Assembly: GCA_026874595.1 (NCBI GenBank)
Contig: CM049308.1
Coordinates: 22,235,867 to 22,299,866, forward strand
Length of the DNA: 64,000 bases
Direction of reading: 5' to 3'
Source of the DNA: Sipunculus nudus
Taxonomy: Eukaryota > Annelida > Sipuncula > Golfingiida > Sipunculidae
In this document: piece by piece, positions 1 to 13,530 of the stretch
Layout of the letters: every line of letters starts with the position of its first letter
How positions within the stretch are numbered: the stretch's first letter is position 1
Program-made: the position numbers and the translations under genes
The notes under the pieces: model-generated
The model's database searches: none
What the model was told of the DNA's origin: nothing
What the model saw: only the letters and a program-made list of their open reading frames with translations

Positions 1-595
1 GTATAGGTGCTGGATATTTTAAAAAAATTCTTCAAAACCCTCCAGAAGTACAAATTGAGAAAACTAGTTAATTGTTAACTGATCCTCAGAGATATGCTTT
101 AATTCAGAATTTGTTACTGGATTATTTCTGCAGTTGTATAAAATACATAAATTCTAGAATACTTTGTAAATTATTATATAATTCATAATGTCATCTTCCT
201 AACTATTTCATAGGCACTGCCCTCTGCAGGCCATGGTTGTAACATGAAAAATAAATTCAGTCATGAAACTTAAAAAAAGAAAAACCAAAAATGTTTGTGT
301 TTTCTTCAGACAATTAGTATAAATGTTTTTTAGTGATTGCAAATTTACAAATGGTGTATCCTTGATTCCATCATGCGACTTGCAACATCCACTTTTTAGC
401 CTGTATACAAAATTGCTGCACCCATGGGTGGTTTCAGAGTTTTTATGACGTCAGGGTTAGATAAGGGCACAGAAATATGTCAGGAAATATTCCAGTAACA
501 GTCTTAAGGTGGGAATTTATCTGTGGCGAGGGTGTCCATTTGATAGTATGTTGGTATGTTAATGATTTATGTATTATGATGGTACGTTGTTTCAG
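1..595 (+). other. Intron or upstream part of the first gene
   Basis: No coding segment could be recognised here. The stretch is AT-rich and ends in a splice acceptor (ttgtttcag) directly before the exon at 596, so it is most simply the 3' part of an intron whose start lies outside the window. Confidence 0.5.
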
Positions 596-685
596 TGAGT
601 GACACGGTGGTGACGGAGCCGGAGATCAATGCACGTCTTGATGACCTGTGCCTCAGTATGACAGAAGCAGCTCTCGGAGGGATGG
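596..685 (+). CDS. Penultimate coding exon of an unidentified gene
   Basis: A 90-bp exon bounded by a pyrimidine-rich acceptor at 594-595 and a GTAGGT donor at 686. It enters in phase 1 and leaves in phase 1. The peptide begins SDTVVTEPEINARL and continues DDLCLSMTEAALGG, an acidic, probably helical segment. Joined to the exon at 933 it gives a short C-terminal tail ending NPDRGATF and a stop codon. The phase match and sensible ending support a real gene. I do not recognise the protein family; the rest of the gene lies to the left of the window. Confidence 0.55.
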
Positions 686-932
686 GTAGGTTAAACCAGA
701 GATATGTAGATGGAAACCTCTCCTTAATGCTGGTACAGGCATATGCTACTTTTCTCATCATATTTAGAAACACTTGCATTTGCATAATAAAACTTTATTG
801 CATAAAAATATTTATTGAAATAGACTGTGTGTTCTCAGTTGAAAATTAAAACTTCAGTTTATGTTTTATTTCATAACCCCAAGTATACATAGAAAATATG
901 TGTTTATATATTCAATTCTTTTATGCTTTCAG

Positions 933-961
933 ATAACCCTGACCGTGGCGCCACCTTTTAG
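933..961 (+). CDS. Terminal coding exon of the unidentified gene
   Basis: An acceptor (ttatgctttcag) ends at 932. With the single base carried over from 685, the reading is D-N-P-D-R-G-A-T-F and then TAG at 959-961. The 3' UTR follows. The coding bases here happen to include GTGGCGCCACC, the core of a palindrome found in intronic repeats elsewhere in the window. That could be chance, or the tail may have been recruited from repeat sequence. Confidence 0.5.
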
Positions 962-3900
962 AAGTGGGGAGAAGATAGTGAGGCCACTAGTGACATCACA
1001 GTGTATTGTTGCATCACTTCCTGTTGTGCCTGTGGCTGTGCTCCAGTCAACTGTACCATTATTTGTTCACCTAGTTTTCTTGTTATTGTGTTGACTTGTT
1101 ATACTGTTTATAACCCACTGACAGCATGTCAGGAGAAAACAAGACAACCTTGTAGCCAGGATGGTGGAGACTACCTTTTTGTATTGGAAAGGTAGTTTAA
1201 TAACAACGGCACATAAACCCACGTGGAACAGGTTTTTGCGTGGGTGCTGGAATGTGCCTATTGTGTACTTTTTGTCTTGCATTAGTTTAGTCCAGAACTG
1301 AAGCCACATTTTAAAACGGGTTCAATGTCCAGCCATCAGCGTTCAGTATATTTCTGCCCCTCTTTGATTCATTGTTTGGGACCCAGATCAAACAGCTGTC
1401 GAAATTGTATTTGCCACTAATTATTTGTAAAATGTTCAGTCTTAAACATAAACTTCAGTCAGAGTCTTTGAATCAAAACCTTCAGAATTAGTGTGGGCAA
1501 ATCATTAGTTTAATATAATAAAGTGTCCAGTGATGAAGTTTAGCAGATATTGCCATTCTTTATATTGATTCAACAGCAGTTTAGGGTCTCTGATGATCAG
1601 AGAGATTAACTGCGTCAGAGTTGCAGAAATGGTCATATGAAAAACTAGTCGGATCTTTGAGGAAACAAAATGTTTTTCTTGTTGTTACAAATCCTGGCTG
1701 CATTGAATTGTGGTATCACTTGGATGAACCAGATTGTTCCTATCTGATTATGGTTACCAAGATTCTGTTGTGATACTTGCACACTGGTAACTCCACCTGC
1801 GTGTTTGTTGAAACTCAGCCCTATGACAGGCATGTCCCCCGTGGCATCTGTGATTGACAGCTCTGTCTTGGCAATCGACAGGAAACCTTCATGGTCATCA
1901 TGGAGTCAGGATTTACACATTAGTTCAGAAATCAATTCACTGATGCTCTCTTGTGTAAATACTGTACTTAAAGTGTAATAATAGGAATGCACATAAATGT
2001 GTTTGTAATAGGTTTAATGCCCATTGCATTGCAGTTTTTGAATGACTACTGTAACCTTTCAAAGAAGCCCTATCAGTCCAGTTTGATTGCTTTATGAGTA
2101 AAACCACAGCTAAGGTTAATTGGTCTGATTTAAGATGTACCAGTGATGTTCTGACATTTTAGGAATGGCAGTTTTCAGTCTTCTTTGATGATGGCTGGCA
2201 CTCAGCTTGGTTTAAAATTTGGTTATCCAAGTACAGTTCTGGACTAATATTAGTTATCTGTTATGTGGCGGGCTGCTCAGTAGTCACCCTGTTGTAGTTA
2301 TTTATACGTTTTGGCCTAGGCCCAAGATGAGTCAATCTGATACTGAGTTTAACTATTTATAAACTAACAAACTCAGTTGCCAAACCCCAGAAGTCATTCT
2401 ACATTGTTACTATGACGAACTATGAGTCACCAATAACCACACGTCATCATGTGCGTGTTAAATGCAGGACTTCCTAATCCCCTGAGCCAGGTTCTCAGGG
2501 GGTAAATAAAGTCTAGCACAAGTGAGCAACCCCAGGTCATGTCACCTTGGGGTGCCAAATTTATGCCAAATAAAAAATTACTATTGATAGTGTATGGGAT
2601 ATATCTGTAAATCAAGGCATAATGGTGTTATTATTTTTCATTTGTCCAAGGCTTATAGCTGTGGAGTGAGAAACAATAATCAAAGGGCATAATGGCCTGT
2701 GTTAATTAGGCCACACCTTAAAAAAAAGATTGTTCACAGAATCATCTCCCAGAATTTTTGTTTTGAATGAGCACCAGGTCTTGGTATTGATATTGATAAT
2801 TTCTACTCTACCTGAATCTGATGAGAAAAATCATTACATATGTTACTGATAATAATGCTTAATTTTCTTCCATAAAAGAATCATAGGAAATGGATCAACG
2901 TCATGTTGACCATACATTGTGTATATTCCTGTAAGTTGATAAAATTTCACATATTTTGCTTTGGCCATAACTTTGCTCCATGTTTTGTTGAAGAATCTGT
3001 GAATCATTTTTTTTTGGGGTGTGGCCTCATTTTGTACATTACCGCATATATAGGTGTGTGTGTTAGACTCGATGAGTTCAAAATGACATTATTTGATAGA
3101 TGATGCTGTGTTCATGATTTCACAGCCTGATATCCTGAATATCTACGACTTGCTCACCCCCCAGTGGAAGAAACCAAGTTGATCTGTGGTACTGTCTGGG
3201 AATAATCCATTGATTATATTAGGGGTTCAAGGCAGAAACAACTTTTTATTTTATACATTTGATGCTTCTAGGGCCCTGGAGGCCAGAGCGAGATTTTATG
3301 TGTGTGCAGACATGTTGATGATTACTCCCTCTCTGTATTAACCTGGTTACCAAGTGAGAGAGAGTTCACTGCCGGAACAGTGGGAATTTAACATTTAATA
3401 AAGACTTTAATTCATGAATTACTCAGTACACCAGAATTGCATGCTGCTAACTTTGTTGCACAGATTATACTAATAATATTAGACCAACCCACCCTCAAAT
3501 AAATTTCATGAATAAATATGCATATAATTATTAAGTCATCCCTCACACCTTTTAATTTGTAGTTAAATCTAAAGACCATATTTCTGGTTGCTGTATCTAC
3601 CCAGTGCAGCTAACTAATGAATATTTATGAGCAGGTCGTCCTTCTCATTTGACTGCAGTTATAAGTGATTTTATCTTCACACTATGCAGCTGCATATTCA
3701 ATTATTCATGTATTCATATAAGTTGCCCCTCCCACTTTTGTGGCTGCACATGAATATTCATATGGCTGTTACGTAGGCTTATACATAGGCACAGCTGAAT
3801 CACATGAATATTTATTTCAGAGTTTTTGAATGAATATCTTTGTGAATCATGTAATATGGGAACCTTCACCTAATGAATGCAGAAAATGTAATAGTGAATA

Positions 3901-6900
3901 CAGTGTTAACATGTCACAGTCATAATTTTACTGAATGCTCTTGTGTGACCACTGAGGGGTATGATTAATAATGAAATATTAAACTGGTTTATAAACAGGT
4001 CACTGATTTGTGAAGAACCAGCACCGTTATGAACCGCAGGACATCCTGTGGTATCAATGCAGTAATTTTCAACCTTATATACATTCATTATAGAATTTTA
4101 TTGGGCACTTTTTGTTGTTTTACATCATGTTACAACCAGTGTTCTGGGCATCTGTTATTTTGACCGTTTTATCTTACTGATGTTATCAACACACCAACAG
4201 CAGGCTGTCACTGTTCATCAATGCATCTTTCCTAATGCAACTATTGGTACAAATCTGATGAAATAACCAATGAAATTACTGTGTAGTAAAGAGTAGATAA
4301 GTTGTTTGCTAAGTATATTTCATAAGTGAAAATTGCAGCATTAAGTGTTGTGTGTTTGAAAAATGTATTCTTTGTCGAGTAAGGTGAAGCAGTATTTGTA
4401 CAGGCGGTATTTCATCATTAATTTCAAAATTAACACATCTGTTTATGACCCACCCTTAATCTGTTGTACCTGTTTAGTGGCATAAGCAGAGCACTTGCAC
4501 ATTGCATTAACACATAGCCAACACTGAAGTATCCATGCATTAGTTTGAAGGAACTTGAAATTAAAGGGGTCAAATCTCTTTAACTTCAAACCTTAACAGT
4601 AGAACGTTGAGGACAATGAAACTTATAAGCTAGCAGTGAACAAAAAGACTTATTAATAAAAGAAAGTGTCTGGCTTCAGAATAAGAACCATTTTAAATAA
4701 AGTTTTTGCCAGAAAATAAACAATGGAGAAATATATCCAGCTATCAGTAATCATAATGGGCTGTAAATGAAAGATTTTATGGTAGATATGAGGAAATGAC
4801 AAAAGAAAGAGCAGGAGTTCTTTATATTTGCACCAGATTAAATGGTATTAAATAATATCAGACTACAAACAAGGTGACACTTAGTAACTGGGTGCTTTCC
4901 TCAAGTGAAAGATTCAATATATGTTACTGCTGCATGTCCCTTTGTTGGTTAATTGAATTAGCAGGATAACCCAGAATACTTTGTTGAACACTTTGACATA
5001 AATTGATGTACCTGAAAAAGTTTGAAGGCAGATTTAATTCTGGTTTGTACCTTGTGTCAAAAAAGATGTGAAAATAATCATTGGCAAGATTTGAATTGAA
5101 ATGTTGTGTAAATATGTGACATGGTTATGTTAGTTAAGACAAAGAGTTTCTGGCATACAGTCACATTTGAATGTTTCTCACCTATATTGAGTATGAAGTC
5201 TCTATATGGCAGTGTGCACATTGTAGCAAATGTTTCACTGTAAAAAAGAAAACTGGAGATAGTGAAACTGGCCAAAACAATATGTAACCAAAATGGCAAG
5301 ATTTCTACCAGAATTATCTCTAAGATGAGTTCCATAGTAAAATTTCATTTGCACATTACTGACATTACTGAACACAATCAGGGTTTTTCTGCAGAATGTT
5401 TCTCCTGTGATGACATAGATTCATTAATATGATCATATTAATATCTCAGGTAACCAGTGAGTCTGTACTTTGAAATTTTGAAAATTTGGTGTAAACAGCT
5501 GTCAATGGACAATCGATACAAGTTTTAACCAATTACTGTTGTTGATATATTCACTGAGAAAATTGCAATTATGTAGTAACTGTTGCCATTGGTTAATCAT
5601 TACAATTAAGAACCAATCAACATGCATACTGTGACACCATGGTTCATTTCACTTGTGTTAGATATCTTACACTCAAGCATTGCCTTGCTTATCAATACAA
5701 TCAAACTAAACAGTTAATCAGTTCCTTCAAATTTGAATACTGAAACTTTATTAACACTCTTAATATGTGTGTATAAGCAACAATAAACTGTGTAGGTTGA
5801 AATTTAACTGCTGAGAGTGATGGTAGCTTATGCTGTGTCAAGAAGGTTGTCCATTACAGATGTACTGGTGGTAATACTAAAAAAATCTCATCTAATTGCA
5901 CATGTGCATGTGATACTGGTGATTTGTTATTCATTGCAATGGATACATACAAAGACTGCAGATAGTGAACACAGTATCAGCTGGTCCTGTAGATCAATAT
6001 TATTTAAGCTTTCCAAAATGATAGAATTTCAGAGATATTGCCAGTAGCTGCCATGCAGGATTTGTCCCAATATGTCTTTGAATAATATTGATTATATGAT
6101 AAATCATTAACAATAATGTGAGCATCTGTGCTCTGCCATAAAAAATACCGGAATCTTAAGCAGTATGACCACCCATGGGAATTGCCAAAATTGGTCTTTA
6201 TATATATAAACACACATTTGGAAAAAAATTTATTCTCTAATGCTGAGTAACTTGATGTAGCAAAGTGATACATAGCAGAACATACCATCAAGCAATGGCT
6301 TCCACTTCTGTGCTGTCACATCTGACCCTTTGTACATTCAATTAGAAATAGTTTAGCATGCTTTCTTGTCAAATATTACTAACTGCACAAAGCAAGACTG
6401 CATATTCTAGTAAAACATCACACACACGCTAAGGCATATGTTAGTCAGCAACGGCAAATCTCCGACCTCTGAGAGGTCAACCCTGCTGTGTGAAAGAAAA
6501 GATGAAAATCTATTTTTATCATGTGAAGATAATCTGTTGTGTGTAAAAGTCCAAAGGATTTATTTATTTTGTGAAAAAGGGCATACTTTCATAGTTTGTA
6601 CAGTAGTCATAACTTTATTTGTTCCATGTAGTTAGTCAGTGTTAGGTACTACACCATAAATTTGATTTATTTGATGCCAACTCTTGTTGGGCCTGGACTA
6701 AATAATTCAGCTTCAACATTAAGAATTTTGAGTTGATTACAGCAAGTCAGCAATGCATCTATGAAAATGCTTAAGAGTTTGCCTTTTCAGGAAATGATTG
6801 TTGGATTACAGTTGGATCTTTTTCAATTAATTAACGTTTAGTTTCCTTGAGCAAGATAAGAGCCAAGAGGTGTACCCTGAAGGTAACCCTCCAAGCAAGA

Positions 6901-7576
6901 TTGTTATTCCAGTGGTGCACGCTGAATGACTGGATTAAGAGCTATGCATTTGGTACCCTGAAGATAGACTGCATCAGTAAATTCAAACCAGGATTATGAG
7001 CAGACAAAATGAGTGATTTGTCATCATGCTTTTATGTTGTCAGTGCAGTCATGCAGATGACTTAGTGATATATCATTTAACACGCACTGCAGGATTTCTG
7101 ATATTCAAACATCATTCCTACCTAAACCATCCTTGAATCTATTTTCCTGTTTTCATATGAGAAATTCATCTTTAACCTTCTTGAGATGCCACAGTAATAA
7201 TGCCAAATTAAGGTCACATAGAGTGCCAGTAAAACTGGATATGGTTATTACTGATTATAAGGCTGGTCCAGGCCCAACAAGAGAGTATAAAATACTGGAT
7301 TTGAAATGACCCCCTCATTGTTCCAGGTTCACCTTTATTTGCATGTGTTGTACAGATGCTCCATGTTTCCCTTGTATCACCAGTAATTGTCCTTGATAGT
7401 GAGGAATGAAGTGGCTGTATAGATGTTTCAAATTGTCTTGGTGTTTATTGATCAAATCTTTTTAAACACATCGCATGAGGACCCACAACTGTTCAGCCCA
7501 TTATCATATTTTAAGCCTTAATTTTGAGCTAAAGCCAAGAGCTTGTCCATACAGGCTTTCTATATCTTGTACCTGC
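962..7576. other. 3' UTR and gene-free interval
   Basis: No supported gene. Small features seen: two adjacent short hairpins at 2479-2553, a cluster of TGAATATT/AATATTCA words between about 3505 and 3850, and scattered AATAAA hexamers. Open frames are short and have no coding character. The left part is presumably 3' UTR of the gene ending at 961. The right part leads into the minisatellite. Confidence 0.5.
1517..1522 (+). terminator. Candidate polyadenylation signal
   Basis: AATAAA lies about 560 bases after the stop codon of the first gene and is followed by a GT-containing stretch. It would give an ordinary-sized 3' UTR. Further AATAAA hexamers occur downstream (for example near 3397), so the true end is uncertain. 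Confidence 0.35.
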
Positions 7577-10500
7577 CAACTTCCAATCAACCCTATCCCA
7601 AGATATCCACCAACATCCAGTCCACACTTACCAAGATATCAACCAAAATCCAGTCCACACTATATTAAGATATCAACCAACATCCAGTCCACACTATTCC
7701 TAGATTCCTTTCAACTTCTAGTCTACAGTAACCCAAGACTTAAACCAACATCCAGTCCACACTTACCAAGATATCAACCAACATCCAGTCCACACTATAT
7801 TAAGATATCAACCAACATCCAGTCAACACTATTCCTAGATTCCTTTCAACCTCTAGTCTACAGTAACCCAAGACATAAACCAACATCCAGTCCACACTAT
7901 AACTAGATTCCTTTCAACTTCTAGTCTACTGTAACCCAACACATAACCAACATCCAGTCCACACTATACCAAGATATCTACCAACACCCAGTCCACACTA
8001 TTCCTAGATTCCTTTCAACTTCTAGTCTCAGTAACCAAAGACATAACCAACATCCAGTCCACACTATACCAAGATATCTACTAACATCCAGTCCATACTA
8101 TACCACGATATCAACCAACATCCAGTCCACACTATTCCTAGATTACTTTAAACTTCTAGTCTACAGTAACCGAAAACATAACCAATATCCAGTCCGCACT
8201 ATATTAAGATATCAACCAACATCCAGTCCACACTATTCCTAGATTCCTTTCAACTTCTAGTCCACAGTAACCCAAGACATAAACCAACATCCAGTCCACA
8301 CTATATTAAGATATCAACCAACATCCAGTCCACACTATTCCTAGATTACTTTCAACTTCTAGTCTACAGTTACCGAAGACATTAACCAACATCCAGTCCA
8401 CACTATATTAAGATATCAACCAACATCCAGTCAATACTATTCCTAGATTCCTTTCAACTTCTAGTCTACAGTAACCCAAGTCATAACCAATATCCAGTCC
8501 ACACTATACCAAGATATCTACCAACATCCAGTCCACACTATTCCTAGATTCCTTTCAACTTCTAGTCTACGGTAACCCAAGACATGAACCAACATCCAGT
8601 CCACTCTAATTAAGATATCAACCAACATCCAGTCCACACTATATTAAGATATCAACCAACATCCAGTCCACACTATTCCTAGATTACTTTCAACTTCTAG
8701 TCTACAGTAACCCAAGACATAACCAAAATCCAGTCCACACTATATTAAGATATCAACCAACATCCAGTCCACACTATTCCTAGATTCCTTTCAACTTCTA
8801 GTCTACAGTTACCCAAGACATAACCAACTCTCAGTCCACACTATACCAAGATATCTACCAACATCCAGTCCACACTATTTCTAGATTCCTTTCAACTTCT
8901 AGTCTACAGTAACCCAAGACATAACCAACATCCAGTCCATACTATTCCTTGATTCCTTTCAACTTCTAGTCTACAGTAACCCAAGACATAACTAACATCC
9001 AGTCCACACTATATTAAGATATCAACCAACATCCAGTCCACACTATACCAAGATATCTACCAACATCCAGTCCACACTATTCCTATATTCCTTTCAACTT
9101 CTAGTCTACAGTAACCCAAGATATAAAACAACTTCTAGTCTACAGTAACCCAAGACATAACCAACATCCAGTCCACACTATTCCTAGATTCCTTTCAACT
9201 TCTAGTCAACAGTAAACCAAGACATAACCAACATCCAGTCCATACTATTCCTAGATTCCTTTCAACTTCTAGTATACAGTAACCCAAGACATAAACAACA
9301 TCCAGTCCACACTATACTAAGATATCTACCAACATCCAGTCCACACTATATTAAGATATCAACCAACATCCAGTCCACACTATTCCTAGATTCCTTTCAA
9401 CTTCTAGTCTACAGTAACCCAAGATATAAAACAACATCCAGTCTACATTATATTAAGATATCAACCAACATCCAGTCCACACTATTCCTAGATTCCTTTC
9501 AACTTCTAGTCTACAGTAACCCAAGACATAACCAACATCCAGTCCACACTATACCAAGATATCTACCTACATCCAGTCCATACTATACCACGATATGAAC
9601 CAACATCCAGTCCACACTATTCCTAGATTCCTTCAACTTCTAGTCTACAGTAACCCAAGACATAACCAACATCCAGTCCACACTATACCTAGATATCAAC
9701 CAACATCCAGTCTACACTATTCCTAGATTCCTTTCAACTTCTAGTCTACAGTAACCCAAGACATAAACCAACATCCAGTCCACACTATATTAATATATCA
9801 ACCAACATCCAGTCCACACTATTCCTAGATTCCTTTCAACTTCTAGTCTACAGTAACCCAAGACATAACCAACATCAATCCACACTATATTAAGATATCA
9901 ACCAATATCCAGTCCACAGTATTCCTATATTCCTTTCAACTTCTAGTCTACAGTAACCCAAGACTTAAACCAACATCCAGTCCACACTTACCAAGATATC
10001 AACCAACATCCAGTCCACACTATATTAAGATATCAACCAACATCCAGTCCACACTATTCCTAGATTCCTTTCAACTTCTAGTCTACAGTAACCCACGACT
10101 TAAACCAACATCCAGTCCACACTTACCAAGATATCAACCAACATCCAGTCCACACTATATTAAGATATCAACCAACATCCAGTCCACACTATTCCTAGAT
10201 TCCTTTCAACTTCTAGTCTACAGTAACCCAAGACTTAAACCAACATCCAGTCCACACTTACCAAGACATAACCAACATCCAGTCTACACTATACCAAGAT
10301 AACTACCAACATCCAGTCCACACTATTCCTAGATTCCTTTCAACTTCTAGTCTACAGTAACCCAAGACATAAACCAACATCCAGTCCACACTATAACTAG
10401 ATTCCTTTCAACTTCTAGTCTACAGTAACCCAACACATAACCAACATCCAGTCCACACTATACCAAGATATCTACCAACACCCAGTCCACACTATTCCTA

Positions 10501-13500
10501 GATTCCTTTCAACTTCTAGTCTCAGTAACCAAAGACATAACCAACATCCAGTCCACACTATACCAAGATATCTACTAACATCCAGTCCATACTATACCAC
10601 GATATCAACCAACATCCAGTCCACACTATTCCTAGATTACTTTCAACTTCTAGTCTACAGTAACCGAAAACATAACCAATATCCAGTCCACACTATATTA
10701 AGATATCAACCAACATCCAGTCCACACTATTCCTAGATTCCTTTCAATTTCTAGTCCACAGTAACCCAAGACATAAACCAACATCCAGTCCACACTAAGA
10801 TATCTACCAACATCCAGTCCACACTATTCCTAGATTCCTAACAACTTCTAGTCTACAGTAACCGAAGACATTAACCAACATCCAGTCCACACTATATTAA
10901 GATATCAACCAACATCCAGTCAATACTATTCCTAGATTCCTTTCAACTTCTAGTCTACAGTTACCCAAGACATAACCAACATCCAGTCCACACTATACCA
11001 AGATATCTACTAACATCCAGTCCATACTATACCATGATATCAACCAACATCCAGTCCACACTATTCCTCGATTACTTTCAACTTCTAGTCTACAGTAACC
11101 GAAAACATAACCAATATCCAGTCCACATTATATTAAGATATCAAGCAACATCCAGTCCACACTATTCCTAGATTCCTTTCAATTTCTAGTCCACAGTAAC
11201 CCAAGACATAAACCAACATCCAGTCCACACTATACTAAGATATCTACCAACATCCAGTCCACACTATTCCTAGATTCCTTTCAACTTCTAGTCTACAGTA
11301 ACCAAAGACATTAACCAACATCCAGTCCACACTATATTAAGATATCAACCAACATCCAGTCAATACTATTCCTAGATTCCTTTCAACTTCTAGTCTACAG
11401 TAACCCAAGACATAACCAACATCCAGTCCACACTATACCATGATATCTACCAACATCCAGTCCACACTATTCCTAGATTCCTTTCAATTTCTAGTCTACA
11501 GTAACCCAAGATATAAACCAACATCCAGTCCACACTATACCAAGATATATACCAACATCCAGTCCACACTATTCCTAGATTCCTTTCAACTTCTAGTCTA
11601 CAGTAACCCAAGACATGAACCAACATCCAGTCCACTCTAATTAAGATATCAACCAACATCCAGTCCACACTATATTAAGATTTCAACCAACATCCAGTCC
11701 ACACTATTCCTAGATTCCTTTCAACTTCTAGTCCACAGTAACCCAAGACATAACCAACATCCAGTCCACACTATATTAAGATATCAACCAAAATCCAGTC
11801 CACACTATTCCTAGATTTCTTTCAACTTTTAGTCTACAGTAACCCAAGACATTTAACCAACTTCCAGTCCACACTATACCAAGATATCTACGATCATCCA
11901 GTCCACACTATTTCTAGATTCCTTTCAACTTCTAGTCTACAGTAACCCAAGACATAACCAACATCCAGCCCATACTATTCCGAGATTCCTTTCAACTTCT
12001 AGTCTACAGTAACCCAAGACATAACCAACATCCAGTCCACACTATTCCTAGATTCCTTTCAACTTCTAGTCTACAGTAACCCAAGACATGAACCAACATC
12101 CAGTCCACTCTAATTAAGATATCAACCAACATCCAGTCCACACTATATTAAGTTTTCAACCAACATCCAGTCCACACTATTCCTAGATTCCTTTCAACTT
12201 CTAGTCCACAGTAACCCAAGACATAACCAACATCCAGTCCACACTATATTAAGATATCAACCAAAATCCAGTCCACACTATTCCTAGATTTCTTTCAACT
12301 TTTAGTCTACAGTAACCCAAGACATTTAACCAACTTCCAGTCCACACTATACCAAGATATCTACCAACATCCAGTCCACACTATTTCTAGATTCCTTTCA
12401 ACTTCTAGTCTACAGTAACCCAAGACATAACCAACATCCAGCCCATACTATTCCGAGATTCCTTTCAACTTCTAGTCTACAGTAACCCAAGACATAAACA
12501 ACATCCAGTCCACACTATATTAAGATATCAACCAACATCCAGTCCACACTATTCCTAGATTCCTTTCAACTTCTAGTCTACAGTAACCGAAGAAATTAAC
12601 CAACATCCAGTCCACACTATACCAAGATATCAACCAACATCCAGTCCACACTATTCCTAGATTCCTTTCAACTTCTAGTCTACAGTAACCCAAGACATAA
12701 AACAACATCCAGTCTACATTATATTAAGATATCAACCAACATCCAGTCCACACTATTCCTAGATTCCTTTCAACTTCTAGTCTACAGTAACCCAAGACAT
12801 AACCAACATGCAGTCCACACTATACCAAGATATCTACTAACATCCAGTCCATACTATACCACGATATCAACCAACATCCAGTCCACACTATTCCTAGATT
12901 CCTTTCAACTTCTAGTCTACAGTAACCCAAGACATAACCAACATCCAGTCCACACTATACCAAGATATCAACCAACATCCAGTCCACACTATTCCTAGAT
13001 TCCTTTCAACTTCTAGTCTACAGTAACCCAAGACATAAACCAACATCCAGTCCACACTATATTAAGATATCAACCAACATCCAGTCCACACTATTCCTAG
13101 ATTCCTTTCAACTTCTAGTCTACAGTAACCCAAGACATAACCAACATCAATCCACACTATATTAAGATATCAACCAATATCCAGTCCACACTATTCCTAC
13201 ATTCCTTTCAACTTCTAGTCTACAGTAACCCAAGACATAAACCAACATCCAGTCCACATTATATTAAGATAACAACCAACATCCAGTCAACACTATTCCT
13301 AGATTCCTTTCAACTTCTAGTCTACAGTACCCAAAGACATAAACCAACATCCAGTCAACACTATACCTATATTCCTTTCAACTTCTAGTCTACAGTAACC
13401 CAAGACATAAACCAACATCCAGTCCACACTATTTCTATATTCCTTTCAACTTCTAGTCTACAGTTACCCCAAGACATAAACCAACATTCAGTCAACACTA

Positions 13501-13530
13501 TTCCAGGATATCAACCAACTTCCAGTCCAC
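7577..13530. repeat. Minisatellite zone A: 34-bp monomers in a 102-bp higher-order unit
   Basis: The core word CCAACATCCAGTCCACACTA recurs without interruption. The dominant unit has three diverged monomers: one ending TATATTAAGATATC (34 bp), one ending TATTCCTAGATTCCTTTC (38 bp), and one reading AACTTCTAGTCTACAG and then TAACCCAAGACATA (30 bp), about 102 bp in all. A four-monomer variant gives a 135-bp period near 9967-10237. Long segments are themselves duplicated: 7901 onward recurs at 10395 onward (offset 2494), and 11631 onward recurs at 12104 onward (offset 473). Stop triplets within the monomers (TAG in CTAGA and CTAGT, TAA in ATTAAG) break the frames, so this zone is not coding. Confidence 0.95.

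Noticed and set aside
7475-7906. 143-codon open frame with TSSPH repeats
   Set aside because: Left edge of the same minisatellite; the repeating peptide is a by-product of the repeat.
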